Below, one piece after another: positions 54,271 to 64,000 of a stretch of DNA of 64,000 nucleotides. The stretch's first letter is position 1. Every line of letters begins with the position of its first letter. The translations under genes were made by a program, and so were the position numbers. The notes beneath the pieces are model-generated. The model worked only from the letters and a program-made list of their open reading frames with translations. It had not been told where the DNA came from and ran no database searches. The stretch is from Hyaloperonospora brassicae (lineage: Eukaryota; Oomycota; Peronosporomycetes; Peronosporales; Peronosporaceae): positions 1 to 64,000 of the forward strand of contig CANTFL010001452.1 of assembly GCA_947650285.1 (NCBI GenBank), read 5' to 3'.

Positions 54271-54893
54271 ATGAGCGTGCTGCTTGTATCAGGTAATCAA
54301 ACCAAAATGCTGTTACAATACATGACAAAAAGAGGTACAGAATGCCAATGGACATGCCCGTAAAGCTCTTCGGAAGGATGCTCGTCGGCCGACATCTCTA
54401 GGCGGACCAGAGATCTCACGACTTGGAAGATTGTGCAGTGCAAGTGATGAACAGAATTTGTGCTTGTACGGTACACACTCAACGTTGCGAAAGAATCAAT
54501 CTCAGACAAGGGCCACTTTGTCTGTACGCATGTACACCCACACAATACGCTGCCCAATCTGGTGGGAGGTACGCGTGGTGTGTGCACCCACGCCGAAGCT
54601 TTGTAACATACATCGAGCATGGTGTGCCGCTTGCGTCCATATTGGGATGCAAAGAAGACAGAATGCTGGACAAAATTTAGACTTCAATTGTGTGCCAAGA
54701 CAGGAGCCTATCCGGCTCCATATTCTCCAGACAATCGTGCGCTGACTGCATCCGACCCCGCGCGTAATCGAAGTTTCGGATTGAAGAGGTTGTTGGTGCC
54801 CCAGACCACGTCGAAACGCCTACACAAGCAAAGCCGAAGCTGGTCATAGAGCCGTGCTTTGCAAACATATGTACAGGGGTACATGTGCAATAT
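54271..54893 (+). pseudogene. Relic of the DGAT2-domain gene
   Basis: Three segments align in order with the DGAT2 gene: 54271-54310 (ATGAGCGTGCTGCTTGTA; compare 37786-37806), 54567-54670 (AGGTACGCGTG...GAGCATGGTGTGCC; compare 37848-37950) and about 54737-54890 (CGTGCGCTG, a GTTGGTG-type and a CCGTGCTT block; compare 38027-38170). Stops and frameshifts abound, and about 250 bp are inserted between the first two blocks. It looks like an old partial duplicate about 16 kb from the intact gene. Confidence 0.65.
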
Positions 54894-55038
54894 TGTATGA
54901 ATCTGAATGACGCAAGCACATTCTCAAACTCTGGCACAACAGCAACGGATCGTATCAAGATATCTTCATGATCGAGCAGAAAAAAACACACATTGTTTGT
55001 TCACAATGTCAGACACGATGCAGGAGCAGCCCCTTTTT

Positions 55039-56902
55039 CTAGGGCGTAAACACACTGGCCAGAGCTTGGAAACGGCCGCGACGCTGGGTCGGTTCTGGGA
55101 ATTGCTTCCACGCGGCTTCCACTTTGCCCAGCACGCGCGAGAGGTCAGGTGGCACAGGACGCTGGTATTGCTCAGCGTATTGATGCCAAACGTTTGGTGG
55201 CACAAGAGCCGCATACGCTAACAGAATACATGATCGCCACTTGGACAGACTCTTCTCCCAAGCAGCAAAGGTCGCCGAGTCGTCGGGCGCTTCGCACGCT
55301 TGCCCCGAAACCTCTTGGACTTCATCGTAGGTGCGTTCAAATGCCGCTTCGCATGAAACAGCACTGTAGAAGGCGGCGTCAAATGGCGGGAGTGACGCGT
55401 TCCAAGCTATCAGTGCTCGCTTCAAACGGTTTGGCAATTCACTCGGGTCTTCGCCGCCAATTTCTGCAGATGTGCTGGAGCTGCCTCCTGCCTGAGCCAG
55501 GTTTGGCGCCGTAAACTTCTGCAGAAATGCTAGGCAGTCTTTCTTTTGGGATGCAATGTAGTCACTGGCAAGTCTTCCGAGCTGAATAACAGCAACATTG
55601 CATGAGTTAGCCATATGGAGGCGGCAAACGGTAGCTAGCTGTTCCACACATTGCACGAACCGAGTTCGGGATCGTGATGTTCACGTGCTTGTCGTTCATT
55701 AGCTCCCTGAGCACATCTACCGTCACTGCGTCGTTTTCACACAAATAATGAACAGGGGTATTTCCGATCTGTCCAGCAACACCAAAGCGAGTCAATCGTT
55801 GTGAGCAAAAACACAACTATCGACGCACAGATACTCACGTTGTTCTTGAGGTTGAAATTAGCCTTGTGCTTCAACAGCTCGCCGATCATGAGCCGGGTAA
55901 TGCGACTGTTTTGGCAAATATAATGAGCTGGTGTCGAGTGAAACTGCACGAGGACCATGTTGTACACATTCAGCAACACATCAGAACTTGTTCGAAAAGC
56001 AGCCAAGCGGTGACGCCACGCACCTTGTTCTGGATATTGAGGTCGATCTTTGCCGCCAGCATGAGACTCAACATGCGATCCGAAACACAGCGGTTCTCCG
56101 CTAGGTAATGTAGCGGTGCATTGCCGTCCTAGAAGTACGAGCATTGGCCATATGATCAGCCACGTGGCACTCTTCATCACGCGCAGTATAATGACGCTGT
56201 ACCTCGTCCACAGAGTTTACTTCTGGCTTCGATTGAAGTAGCGTCTTGAGCGCCTCCTCTGACACAGTTTCGTTTTCGCAAAGCAAATGCAGCGCCGACT
56301 TTCGATTGTCCTGCAGCAACAAACTCTCCGATCAATCGTATTCTCCCTCCTCCACATAGTAGCAGCTACTAACTATCTCAAGTGTCACTCACTGTCGTTT
56401 GTAGATCCACGTTTGCTTTGGCCGTCAAAAGCTGCTGAATGCTCGGGACCAGATCTCCGCTCTTGTTCTTGCACAACAGATGGATAGCAGTCCAGCCATT
56501 CTGCCACGGTAGAAACACAGCCACCACCATTTGTCAGCACATCTCTCCAGTAACGCATCACGTGTCTGTCCGTACCTCGTCCACTGCATTCGATCGAAAG
56601 CCCGCTTGGCCCAACAGTCGGATACCTTCAGCACGCGCTTTCGACTCCACGACGCAGTTGTCGCAGAGGAAATGAAGCGGTGTCCATCCGTCCATGACGG
56701 CCGAAGGGTCGACTCTGCCATCGGCCAGCGCAGTCCCGAGTCTGACGGGGTCACAGGCGCTCTGGACTTCGTCCCAAAGTGCCGCGTGCATATTTTCGAA
56801 ACTGAATCGTGAGGCGCTTCGTGCAGGAGTGCGTGGCCGGTTCCCTCGGGAGAGTGACATCCGACCAGACGCTGTGACAAACCGATCCAGATCGTCGATC
56901 AT
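55039..56902 (-). CDS. Ankyrin-repeat protein
   Basis: Seven exons (minus): 56902-56576, 56500-56393, 56310-56203, 56128-56024, 55943-55839, 55768-55685, 55638-55039; 478 residues. The ankyrin repeats show the TPLHFLCDN, TAIHLLCKN, SALHLLCEN, APLHYLAEN, TPAHYICQN and TPVHYLCEN motifs. All introns are phase 0, and exons 2-5 have 108, 108, 105 and 105 nt, so nearly one repeat per exon. The C-terminal exon is helical and Trp/Ala-rich (LSKWRSCILLAYAALVPPNVW) without a known domain. The last intron would be only 46 bp; otherwise a frameshift must be assumed. The protein probably mediates protein binding; the partner is unknown. The start codon overlaps that of the divergent aminopeptidase gene. 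Confidence 0.8.
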
Positions 56903-59051
56903 GGCGCCCCTTCAAGTGCGCGATCCTGCCACGTGCACGGACCTGAGCGAGTTCCGCACGCATCATATCGACCTGCAGCTCGATGTCGAGATGAACAAGA
57001 AGCGCATTGCTGGGACGGTCAAGCTATCGGTCCAGCGCCTGAGCGATACAGCATCGACGTTGCGTCTGGACGTGTTTCATCTGACCATCTACTCGGTATG
57101 CGCCCTGCTGCCCGGAGGCAACAGCTCAATTGAGGCCAAATGGAGCATCAAACCCTTCACGTCATTTGGCAAAGCGCTCGAGGTCGAGATCCCCGAAGAG
57201 ATGACGCGAGCTCGTGCTATCGAACTCACGATCCGCTACGAGACGGAGGTGGAGAGTCCTGGTGTGTGCTGGCTCGACAAGGAGCAGACGGCCGGGAAAC
57301 AGCTGCCGTTCATGTACACACAGGGCCAAGAAGTGCTGAACCGCAGCTTCTTTCCGTGTCAGGACTCGCCGTCCGTGCGTGTCACGTACACCGCATCAGT
57401 GGTCGTGCCCCAAGAGTTAGTGTGTGTCATGAGTGCCAAGCTGTGCAGTGTGGAGGAGTACGTACCCGAAAATGGACGAAAGGATGTGGCATCTACGAAA
57501 AAGAAGTTCATATTCGATATGAAGCAATCGATTCCAGTGTATCTAGTCGCGATGGCCGTGGGAGACTTGGTCGAAGCGAAAGTTGGTCCGCGGTCAAGCA
57601 TTTGGACTGAGCCATGTATGATTGAAGCGGCCACAAAGGAGTTTGACAATGTGCTAGAAGAGTACTTGACCATTGGGGAACGACTCTTTGGGAAGTATCT
57701 GTGGGAACGCTACGACATGTTAGTCATGCCGCCGTCGTTTCCATACGGAGGGATGGAGAACCCGCGCCTTACGTTTGTGTCACCATGCACGATTGCGGGT
57801 GACAAGTCGCTCGTATCGAGTGCGTTAGCAACACTGCTCGCTCATCGACCATTTTTCGTTGCCACTAGGCCATTCGCTAACTGGATCTGCTTTGTTGCTT
57901 GACACAGTCGTGGCGCACGAGCTTTCCCACTCATGGTTTGGTAATTTGGTGACAAACGCAACGTGGAGCGACTTCTTCCTCAATGAAGGTTTCACGATGT
58001 ATGCGGAGCGACGCATCACTGAGGTGTCGCACGGTCGGTAAGACGTTTTGGTACACGTTCTCCAGTCCTTTGCTTAACTCGCCTCGACTTGATCACAGAG
58101 CATTGAGCCGCCTTGACGCCAAACTCGGAGAAGCATTGTTGCGTGAGGAGATATCGTCGTTTGGGGAGCAATCTTCTCTAACGCGATTGCGAGTACCTCT
58201 CGACGAAGGAATTGACCCCGGTGACTGCTATAACATGTGTGCCTATGAAAAGGGCTACGCGTTTGTGTGTTACCTTCGAAGTCTTGTCGGGTCCGACCAG
58301 GCAAGTCACTTTACTTTGCGTTGATCATGGTGTCGACGTTATTGCGAGTTGTAATTGCGTTCTAACATACTTGAATCTGCAGGTGTTCGATGACTTTCTG
58401 AAACGGTACTGTGCCGAGTATCGCTTCCAGTCAATTCCAGCAGAAACGATGATTGCGTTCTTTTTGGAAAGCTTCCCAGAGCTTGCAAACGCTTCGAAGA
58501 CCGACCTGAAAGATGGCATCTCGTTCAATACGTGGCTAAACGAACCAGGTTATCCGCAATTCGTGCCGGACTACTCCGACGCGCAAGAAATCATGCAGAG
58601 CTGCGAGTCGTTGGCGTCACACTGGCGGTCATCACCTACGCCAGTGCAGCCAAGTACTCTCAGCTTGACGGAAGAGGCCAAAAAGTGGGAGGCTCGCCCG
58701 ATGCTCTATTTCCTAGACTGCTTCCTCGAAACGAAGTTCTCGAGTGCTGAAGTGGTGATTGTCCTAGGTGACACACTTTCGTTATGGGAGTCGCGTAACT
58801 CGGAGATTCTTTTCCGATGGACACTTATCCTGATCAAAAATGTCGTCATCAACAAGCTGTCGATTGTCCGCCGGTTCCTTGAGATGCAAGGCAAGCAGAA
58901 GTTCCAGCTGCCAGTCTACCGCCTGCTTACCTCAAGTTCCAACGACGAAGTGCGCGAGTTTGGTCGTGATACCTACGCAGCTACGAAAAGCTCGCTACAT
59001 GTCATGGTCCGTGATCGCGTCGAGCTGCTGCTCGAGTCGATGCCCAAGTAA
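56901..59051 (+). CDS. M1 aminopeptidase, leukotriene A4 hydrolase type
   Basis: Four exons: 56901-57819, 57908-58037, 58099-58300, 58383-59051; 639 residues (human LTA4H 611). The N-terminal saddle domain ends in [14 protein letters not shown] (substrate-binding GGMEN), then [22 protein letters not shown] with the HExxH zinc motif, completed by [10 protein letters not shown] (the third ligand Glu). C-terminal helical domain: [17 protein letters not shown], then an ARM-like LTA4H_C region ending in SMPK. It should be a cytosolic zinc aminopeptidase. Whether it also has epoxide hydrolase activity cannot be told. Intron 3 uses a GC donor (CAG|GCAAGT) with a normal AG acceptor. The open frame extends upstream to 56694, but homology supports the start at 56901. 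Confidence 0.93.
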
Positions 59052-59185
59052 CGTCAAAGCTCCAGTCATCGACGCTTCTGCTAGCCACGACAGCCCTTCA
59101 AGCAAGCTCAGTTGGAAGCATGGAAGCTGCATTAACACTCACACTTCGTCAAAGATACACAGGATTGACCCTGCATCAATTGGTG

Positions 59186-59466
59186 TTATACTGCTGAACC
59201 CCTACCCGTCTCTTGCCGGCGTTTCATGGCCGTTCGTACTCGCTGCAACTCCCGCGAGAACTCGTTCACACTGGAGCATTTCGAGCTGTCAGTTCACGCA
59301 CTAATCCAATGTCAACGCCTGAAACTCTACTACACAAAACCACTCACCTCTTGATCGACAGCTCAAGCAGCTCTCTCTCTTGTTCATTGAAACTCTTCTG
59401 CCACTCTTCAGCCTGCAGCGTCGCGGGCTTTGGCCCCGGCGTCTTGACTTCCTTCTTTTTCGTCAT
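59186..59466 (-). CDS. Small basic protein, 67 residues, unknown
   Basis: Two exons, 59466-59348 and 59270-59186, with a 77-bp GTGAGT...CAG intron, giving 67 residues. The sequence is rich in Lys, Glu and Arg, with a likely helical stretch (AEEWQKSFNEQERELLELSI, then FSRELQRVRTAMKRRQET) across the splice. That the helical, charged pattern continues exactly across the predicted junction supports the model. Without splicing only a 40-codon frame remains. It converges with the aminopeptidase gene and diverges from RAD17 (87 bp between starts). I do not recognise the family. Confidence 0.5.
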
Positions 59467-59552
59467 ATTTCTGACTTCAAAACTCGAATATTCCCAGTAC
59501 ATTTTCGGTGCCGCAAGTGTACCACTATTGAGAGGTTAAAAAATAAATAAAA

Positions 59553-61798
59553 ATGCGCCACGATCGGCGACGGCTTCGGCAGCGGTAGGTGAGCTATTTG
59601 TCGTTTGTGCGTTGGTCGAACTCGACTTAGAAGAAGTCGTTGATGCGTTTGCTGATTGTTGCGATGTAGTGCAGAGCACGATCGGTGTTTGACAGACAGC
59701 AGCAGCGACACGGACACGTTGCTGGGGGCTGAAGCGGAGGAGAAACAGGGCAGCGCCCAGGAGTCAGCTGTTGATATTACGCTAGAGCATCACTCGTGGG
59801 AGTGCCCACTGTGCACATTCGTCAATGAGGACGTCAGTGCGTATCGGTGCAATGTGTGTGAGAGCAAGCGACCTGGATCGCGGAGCAAGACGCGGAAGAT
59901 GTCGCAGTGGCTCTCCCAGCCAGTAGACAGAACGGAGAAGAAGCAGAGACACAAAAGAAACACTTCGATGGGCACTCGGGGGGATACTGTGGAGGCCATT
60001 GACAGCAGCGGGAGTGGAGAAAGCGATGATGCTGCAGTCAGTACCACGTCCACTAATCATGAAGCCACGAGCTCGCGACGGAGCAATGACCGCAACACTT
60101 GCGAGTTGAAGACAGTGAGGTCAAGCCGAGAGCTGTGGGAAAACGTGCACGCTCCAAAAACAGTGGATGACTTGTGCATCAACAAGAAGAAGGTGCAGGA
60201 AATATCGGATTGGTTGCACCACAATGCGTCGTCACGCTCGGACGCTCGTCAGAAGCGGTTGCTATTCTTGTGTGGACCACCAGGGTCGGGAAAGTCAACA
60301 GCAGTGCGATGCATTGCGTTGCAGCTGGGACTGCTTGTGAAAGAGTGGAGCGACAGCTCATCTGCAGGAAAGCTTCGCTACACGCGGATGTTACGAGATG
60401 AATTTTATATGCCGCAGGTGTCAGGAGTTGACGATTTTTCCGACTTTGTTCACCGATCAGTGACCTATGCTGCACTCCCTCTTGCTACGTCTAGACATAT
60501 GTCTTGTGTTGGTCGAAAGCGTCGCCTGCCAAGCAACGAAGGAGTAACATGCAATTTGGGAAGGGTATCGGTGAGTACTGGTCAGTTGATTCTGATCGAG
60601 AGCTGGCCTCAGTCGTGGTCGAGCGATCCGTCGCTTTACGAAGAGAAGCTCAGACAAATATACCAGTCCGTGGTAAACCCGGCTGGTGGATGCCAGTATC
60701 CCGTCGTATGCATATACAGCGACGTTCAAGGAAGCAAGATTGATTTGGAGCATCTGAGCCGAAAGTTTTCTCGTGAAGTGATGCATTCGCCATTGACATC
60801 AGTCATCAACATCAACGCAGTGACATCTACGCAGATGAGAAAGCGACTGAAGCATGTTGCTACACAAGAGAATTGTGCTGTTCAGATGGACGATGTCCGA
60901 AAGATCATAGATTCTAGCGGCGGTGATATGCGGCACGCGCTAAATATGCTGCAGCTTCTGAAATGCCCTAGTGTAAACAAGCCGGAATCGGCTTCAGCGC
61001 CTGCGAGAAAGAAAGAAAAGAGGGAAGCCGTGTCAATCAGCATGAAGGCTTTGACACCGATAACCTCCAGCACACGCGATTCGTTTTTCTCGGATTTCCA
61101 CGTTGTTGGAAAGCTGTTGCATGGTAAAACTTCACAAAGCAAACGTGGTAACGAGTGCGAGCTGAAGTGCAAAGCAGAAGATGTTGATGACGACCAGCTC
61201 TTAGCCGCATCTACAATGCCACTAGAAAAAGTGCTTGGGCTCGTCCACGAGAACAGTATTGCTTATTTTTCGCAAGTGGAAGATCTATCTGGTGCGCTGG
61301 AACTAATGAGCTTTTGCGAAATGATGGTTGCCAAATCATGCGACGGTGTGAGCAGTTCGGAGGTATGACAACATGCAATGATTCCATCTTTTGTCGATTA
61401 TTGTTTCAATGACGTACTAGTGTTTATCATAGGCTTTCAAGCGGTCGAGGGACATTGCGCAAGCTATCATTTTGCGATCCATAGCTGTCACGAACGAGAA
61501 TCCTACCCCAAAGATGTTTCGTCCGATTACACGGCCTCGAACATACATCGCAAAGCAACGCATGGTGTCACGACGTGAAGAAGTGGAACTGGTCACTCGG
61601 GGAGATGACCATGAGTATCAGTACGCGTGTATGGGCGATGTCTTCGCGTTCGAAGTGGAACCCTATTTAAAAATGATGGACCAAGCTGGTGGGGCCATCG
61701 TTCGGCCGATTGATGGCGAAAGCACTCGCGCGATGGATTCGCTGTCACTCCAGGACGTGGTGGACGACGAGATCGAAAACAGCGATGAAGAGTGGTGA
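59553..61798 (+). CDS. RAD17: RAD17-like checkpoint clamp loader with N-terminal RanBP2-type zinc finger
   Basis: Model: exon 1 59553-59584, exon 2 59700-61362, exon 3 61433-61798; 686 residues. The N-terminal zinc finger WECPLCTFVNEDVSAYRCNVC has the W-x-C-x2-C...N...C-x2-C RanBP2 pattern. The AAA+ part begins ELWENVHAPKTVDDLCINKK (compare the RAD17 VDKY-P-T...HKKK start), Walker A LCGPPGSGKSTAVRC near nt 60270, and SSGGDMRHALNMLQLL (sensor/arginine region). The acidic C-terminus ends NSDEEW. RAD17 with RFC2-5 loads the 9-1-1 clamp at damaged DNA. The main frame has no ATG before residue ~80 of exon 2, so exon 1 is inferred from an ATG at 59553 and fitting splice sites. ATAD5/Elg1 is the main alternative. 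Confidence 0.85.
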
Positions 61799-63541
61799 TC
61801 AGCAATTGCTTTGGAGCAAACCTAATTGTGCTATCGTTGAGGTGTGCGACGGTCAATATCAAAAACATTTTGATTTCCGTCCGTCGGAATCGCTAACGCC
61901 ACGTCGTGTTACATCTTGCGCAAAGCTACTGGTTTTGTATTTTTATAGCCTTTACCTTTCTGACATCGTTGCCGAGGTAGCTGTTGCAGCTATGTTTTGA
62001 TCCCTATCTATCGACCCATCAGTCGATAGGAGCAATCGAAACGCAATAGGTGTGGATAGTTCCTTTTCATTATCGTGTCCGAGTCTCCATGTTGAGTCTT
62101 CTGCGCAGCTTAGTAAGTGGGAACAAATGGGTGTTGTGAAGATTCGCTGACGACCACATGAATCAACTCTGGCTATCTGTCAGCTTCACTACGCTTAGCC
62201 CAACATAGCACCTATTGCACTTGCAAAACAGTCGTCTTACAAGAAACGCGTTTGCACTTCAACTCGCCCACAGACAGCACATGTCGCAAATCGCCGTTGC
62301 GCGTGGTGACGTTTGTGGGCAGAGTTTCACCATCGCGTGGCTTCGTTTCAAATCAACAAACGTTGGCATCGCGTACATGTGCGCTCTTACAACATCAACG
62401 CTTCATTGTTTGCATTAGAATTGCCAACGCGCAAGTGCACCTGAAGACCGCTTTTCGGTGCTGTGCCTGTATCTACATCCCGCGGTTTTGTGCGTGCGAG
62501 CTTTGTCAGCACAATGCCCATAGTTGCCGACTTCTCTCACCAGGTACAGGTGTGTGCATGCAGCGCCTCACTGCAGATATTTAGTTCGCTACATTCCAAG
62601 TTCGCCTGTGGCATCCTGACAAGAACAGAGACAGCGCGCCACATGTTTAGAATGTAGTCGACATTCTTGTCGTGCGAGGTGGTGCCCACTGTGCGCGATC
62701 GAAAGAGCGTCGGATACACCGTCTTTCGGTCAACAGTGACCAGCGGCAAAGTCGGAGACGCGATGGAAATGTTAATTGTGCCAGCGCAAAGTGTTCACTG
62801 CACTGCCAAACGAAGCGAGACGCAAGTGGTGCCAAACAGTCGTTCTCGGCCCGTTGTGCAATCCGCAGACCCGAATGGGGCTTCTGGAAAGTTTCCACGA
62901 CCCAACGTTGACGTCATGAGCGCACGCAGAGACGAGAACTCACCCACAACAGTACTTCATCGATGTTTATGCAGAACGAGACGCCTGTTGCACCTCCACC
63001 GCGGAGCTTGGCGCATGGAGGGGGTATGCAGACGCCCATATTGCGTCTCTACATCCATCTACCCGTTACTGCAGCTCAAGAGTCCTTCGAAGCACATAAT
63101 GTCAAGCTCTCGTCCATCTGGAGCAGGTCATGACGTGCCGGCGTCGTCACGTTACAAGAGATGAAGTGTGCGAAAAGAGTGTGCGGGTACAGTTACCACA
63201 CTCATCCGACGCAAAAAAGACGTCTGCGGCGCGAGTTCCTTGACAAGGGACAAGAACCTCATTGAGGTGCTCTCTTTTTCTTGACCGATGACACGCAGAA
63301 ACAATGCGAGCACTGCAAACGAAGATCAAGCAGAGGTGCTGTCGGTTCATCATCGCTGGCTTTGCACATCCAGCAGCACAAACGTCGCGCTTTTGACACG
63401 GAACGCGGGACTATTGGCTGGAATTCGCGCGCCGTCTCCCTGAGTTGGCATGTGCGTTTTCGGCCACAGCTTCACCACAAGCTCTGCCGCAGCGCCACGC
63501 CAGCACTCGAAGCAAGTCGCTCGACCTTTTCTGCAGCTCAG
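61799..63541. other. No gene recognised
   Basis: About 1.7 kb with scattered short frames. The longest (62667-63164 plus, 165 codons) has no recognisable domain. The right end would contain the promoter of the last gene. Confidence 0.45.
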
Positions 63542-64000
63542 ATGACGGTCATCAGCCCCAAGTCGACGCTGTATCTGGATCGCGAACGCCTTACTCGCTG
63601 GATGTACTTGGCCTTTGCCGCACTTACGCTGTACGTCGTGGAGCGTGCGAAGAATCGCAAGATTCCGCGAGAGGTGGGTCGAGCACGGACTGCAGGGGCG
63701 AGCGCACTACTAAATTGAATGGTGCGAGTGTGTGTATGTGTGTCTAGAACTTCTTTGGCATGGCGTTGTCGTTGCTACCCACCGAGCTTTCACACAAGGT
63801 GGCGATCGTCCACACGTGTCTCGCAGGGTATCTGCTCAAGAAGAAGATGCCGATCTTTTCGCACTGGAGCGGCGCTTTTGCAGGACTATTACAGTGTCTA
63901 GTAGCTGCGAACCTCCTCAAGTCGTTCCGACGAAACCTCGCGTCGAAGAAAGTCATTCGCAATGCGCTCATCAAGTCTGACATTGGCCCAGAAAAGTCAC
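63542..64000 (+). CDS. N-terminal part of a membrane protein, cut by window end
   Basis: Exon 1 63542-63673 and exon 2 from 63748 to beyond the window; phase 0 junction after KIPRE. The first exon has one hydrophobic helix (WMYLAFAALTLYVVE). Exon 2 has FFGMALSLLP, VHTCLAGYLLKKK and a segment FAGLLQCLVAANLL that may also be membrane-embedded, then a basic stretch. The layout of two or three helices before a soluble part would suit an ER-anchored hydrolase, but no catalytic motif is inside the window. Unassigned. Confidence 0.6.

Overview
The window looks like nuclear DNA of an oomycete (Phytophthora or downy-mildew-like). Host genes are compact and close together. They have few short GT-AG introns (about 46-110 bp) and encode ordinary eukaryotic proteins. 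They are separated by blocks of LTR retrotransposons typical of these genomes. Exon models were joined by hand from frame, splice-site and homology logic; each listed model gives a whole number of codons.

Layout. 1-1814: 3' end of a Ty3/gypsy chromovirus (copy 1). 2748-13640: a three-level nest, in which a Mutator-like non-autonomous element is split by a Ty1/copia element (2976-12924), itself split by a second copia element on the other strand (3542-8616). 14004-14444: solo LTR of a relative of the gypsy family. 15701-38222: host island with a D-cysteine desulfhydrase/ACC-deaminase-like enzyme, glycerate kinase, CDK1-type kinase, PXMP4, GAF-PDE, TBC-ankyrin protein, Miro GTPase and a DGAT2-domain protein. 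38810-46829: nearly intact gypsy element (copy 2). 46830-54270: gene-poor, with a decayed LTR and a minisatellite. 54271-64000: a DGAT2 relic, then an ankyrin protein, an LTA4H-type aminopeptidase, a 67-aa protein, RAD17 and a partial membrane protein.

The most unusual feature is the gypsy family. Along the LTR, gag, pol and antisense ORF I read short inverted repeats (arms 7-11 bp, mostly short loops), roughly one per 35 nt. They are present in both copies. At several sites the arms match by compensatory substitutions, or stay fixed while the loop changes. The solo LTR of a diverged relative also has hairpins, two of them with unrelated arm sequences. I saw nothing comparable in the copia elements or host genes. 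The family also carries a long antisense ORF that overlaps the end of pol. I propose a retrotransposon whose RNA is under selection for a continuous string of hairpins. The arrays are visible in the sequence; the selection is inference.
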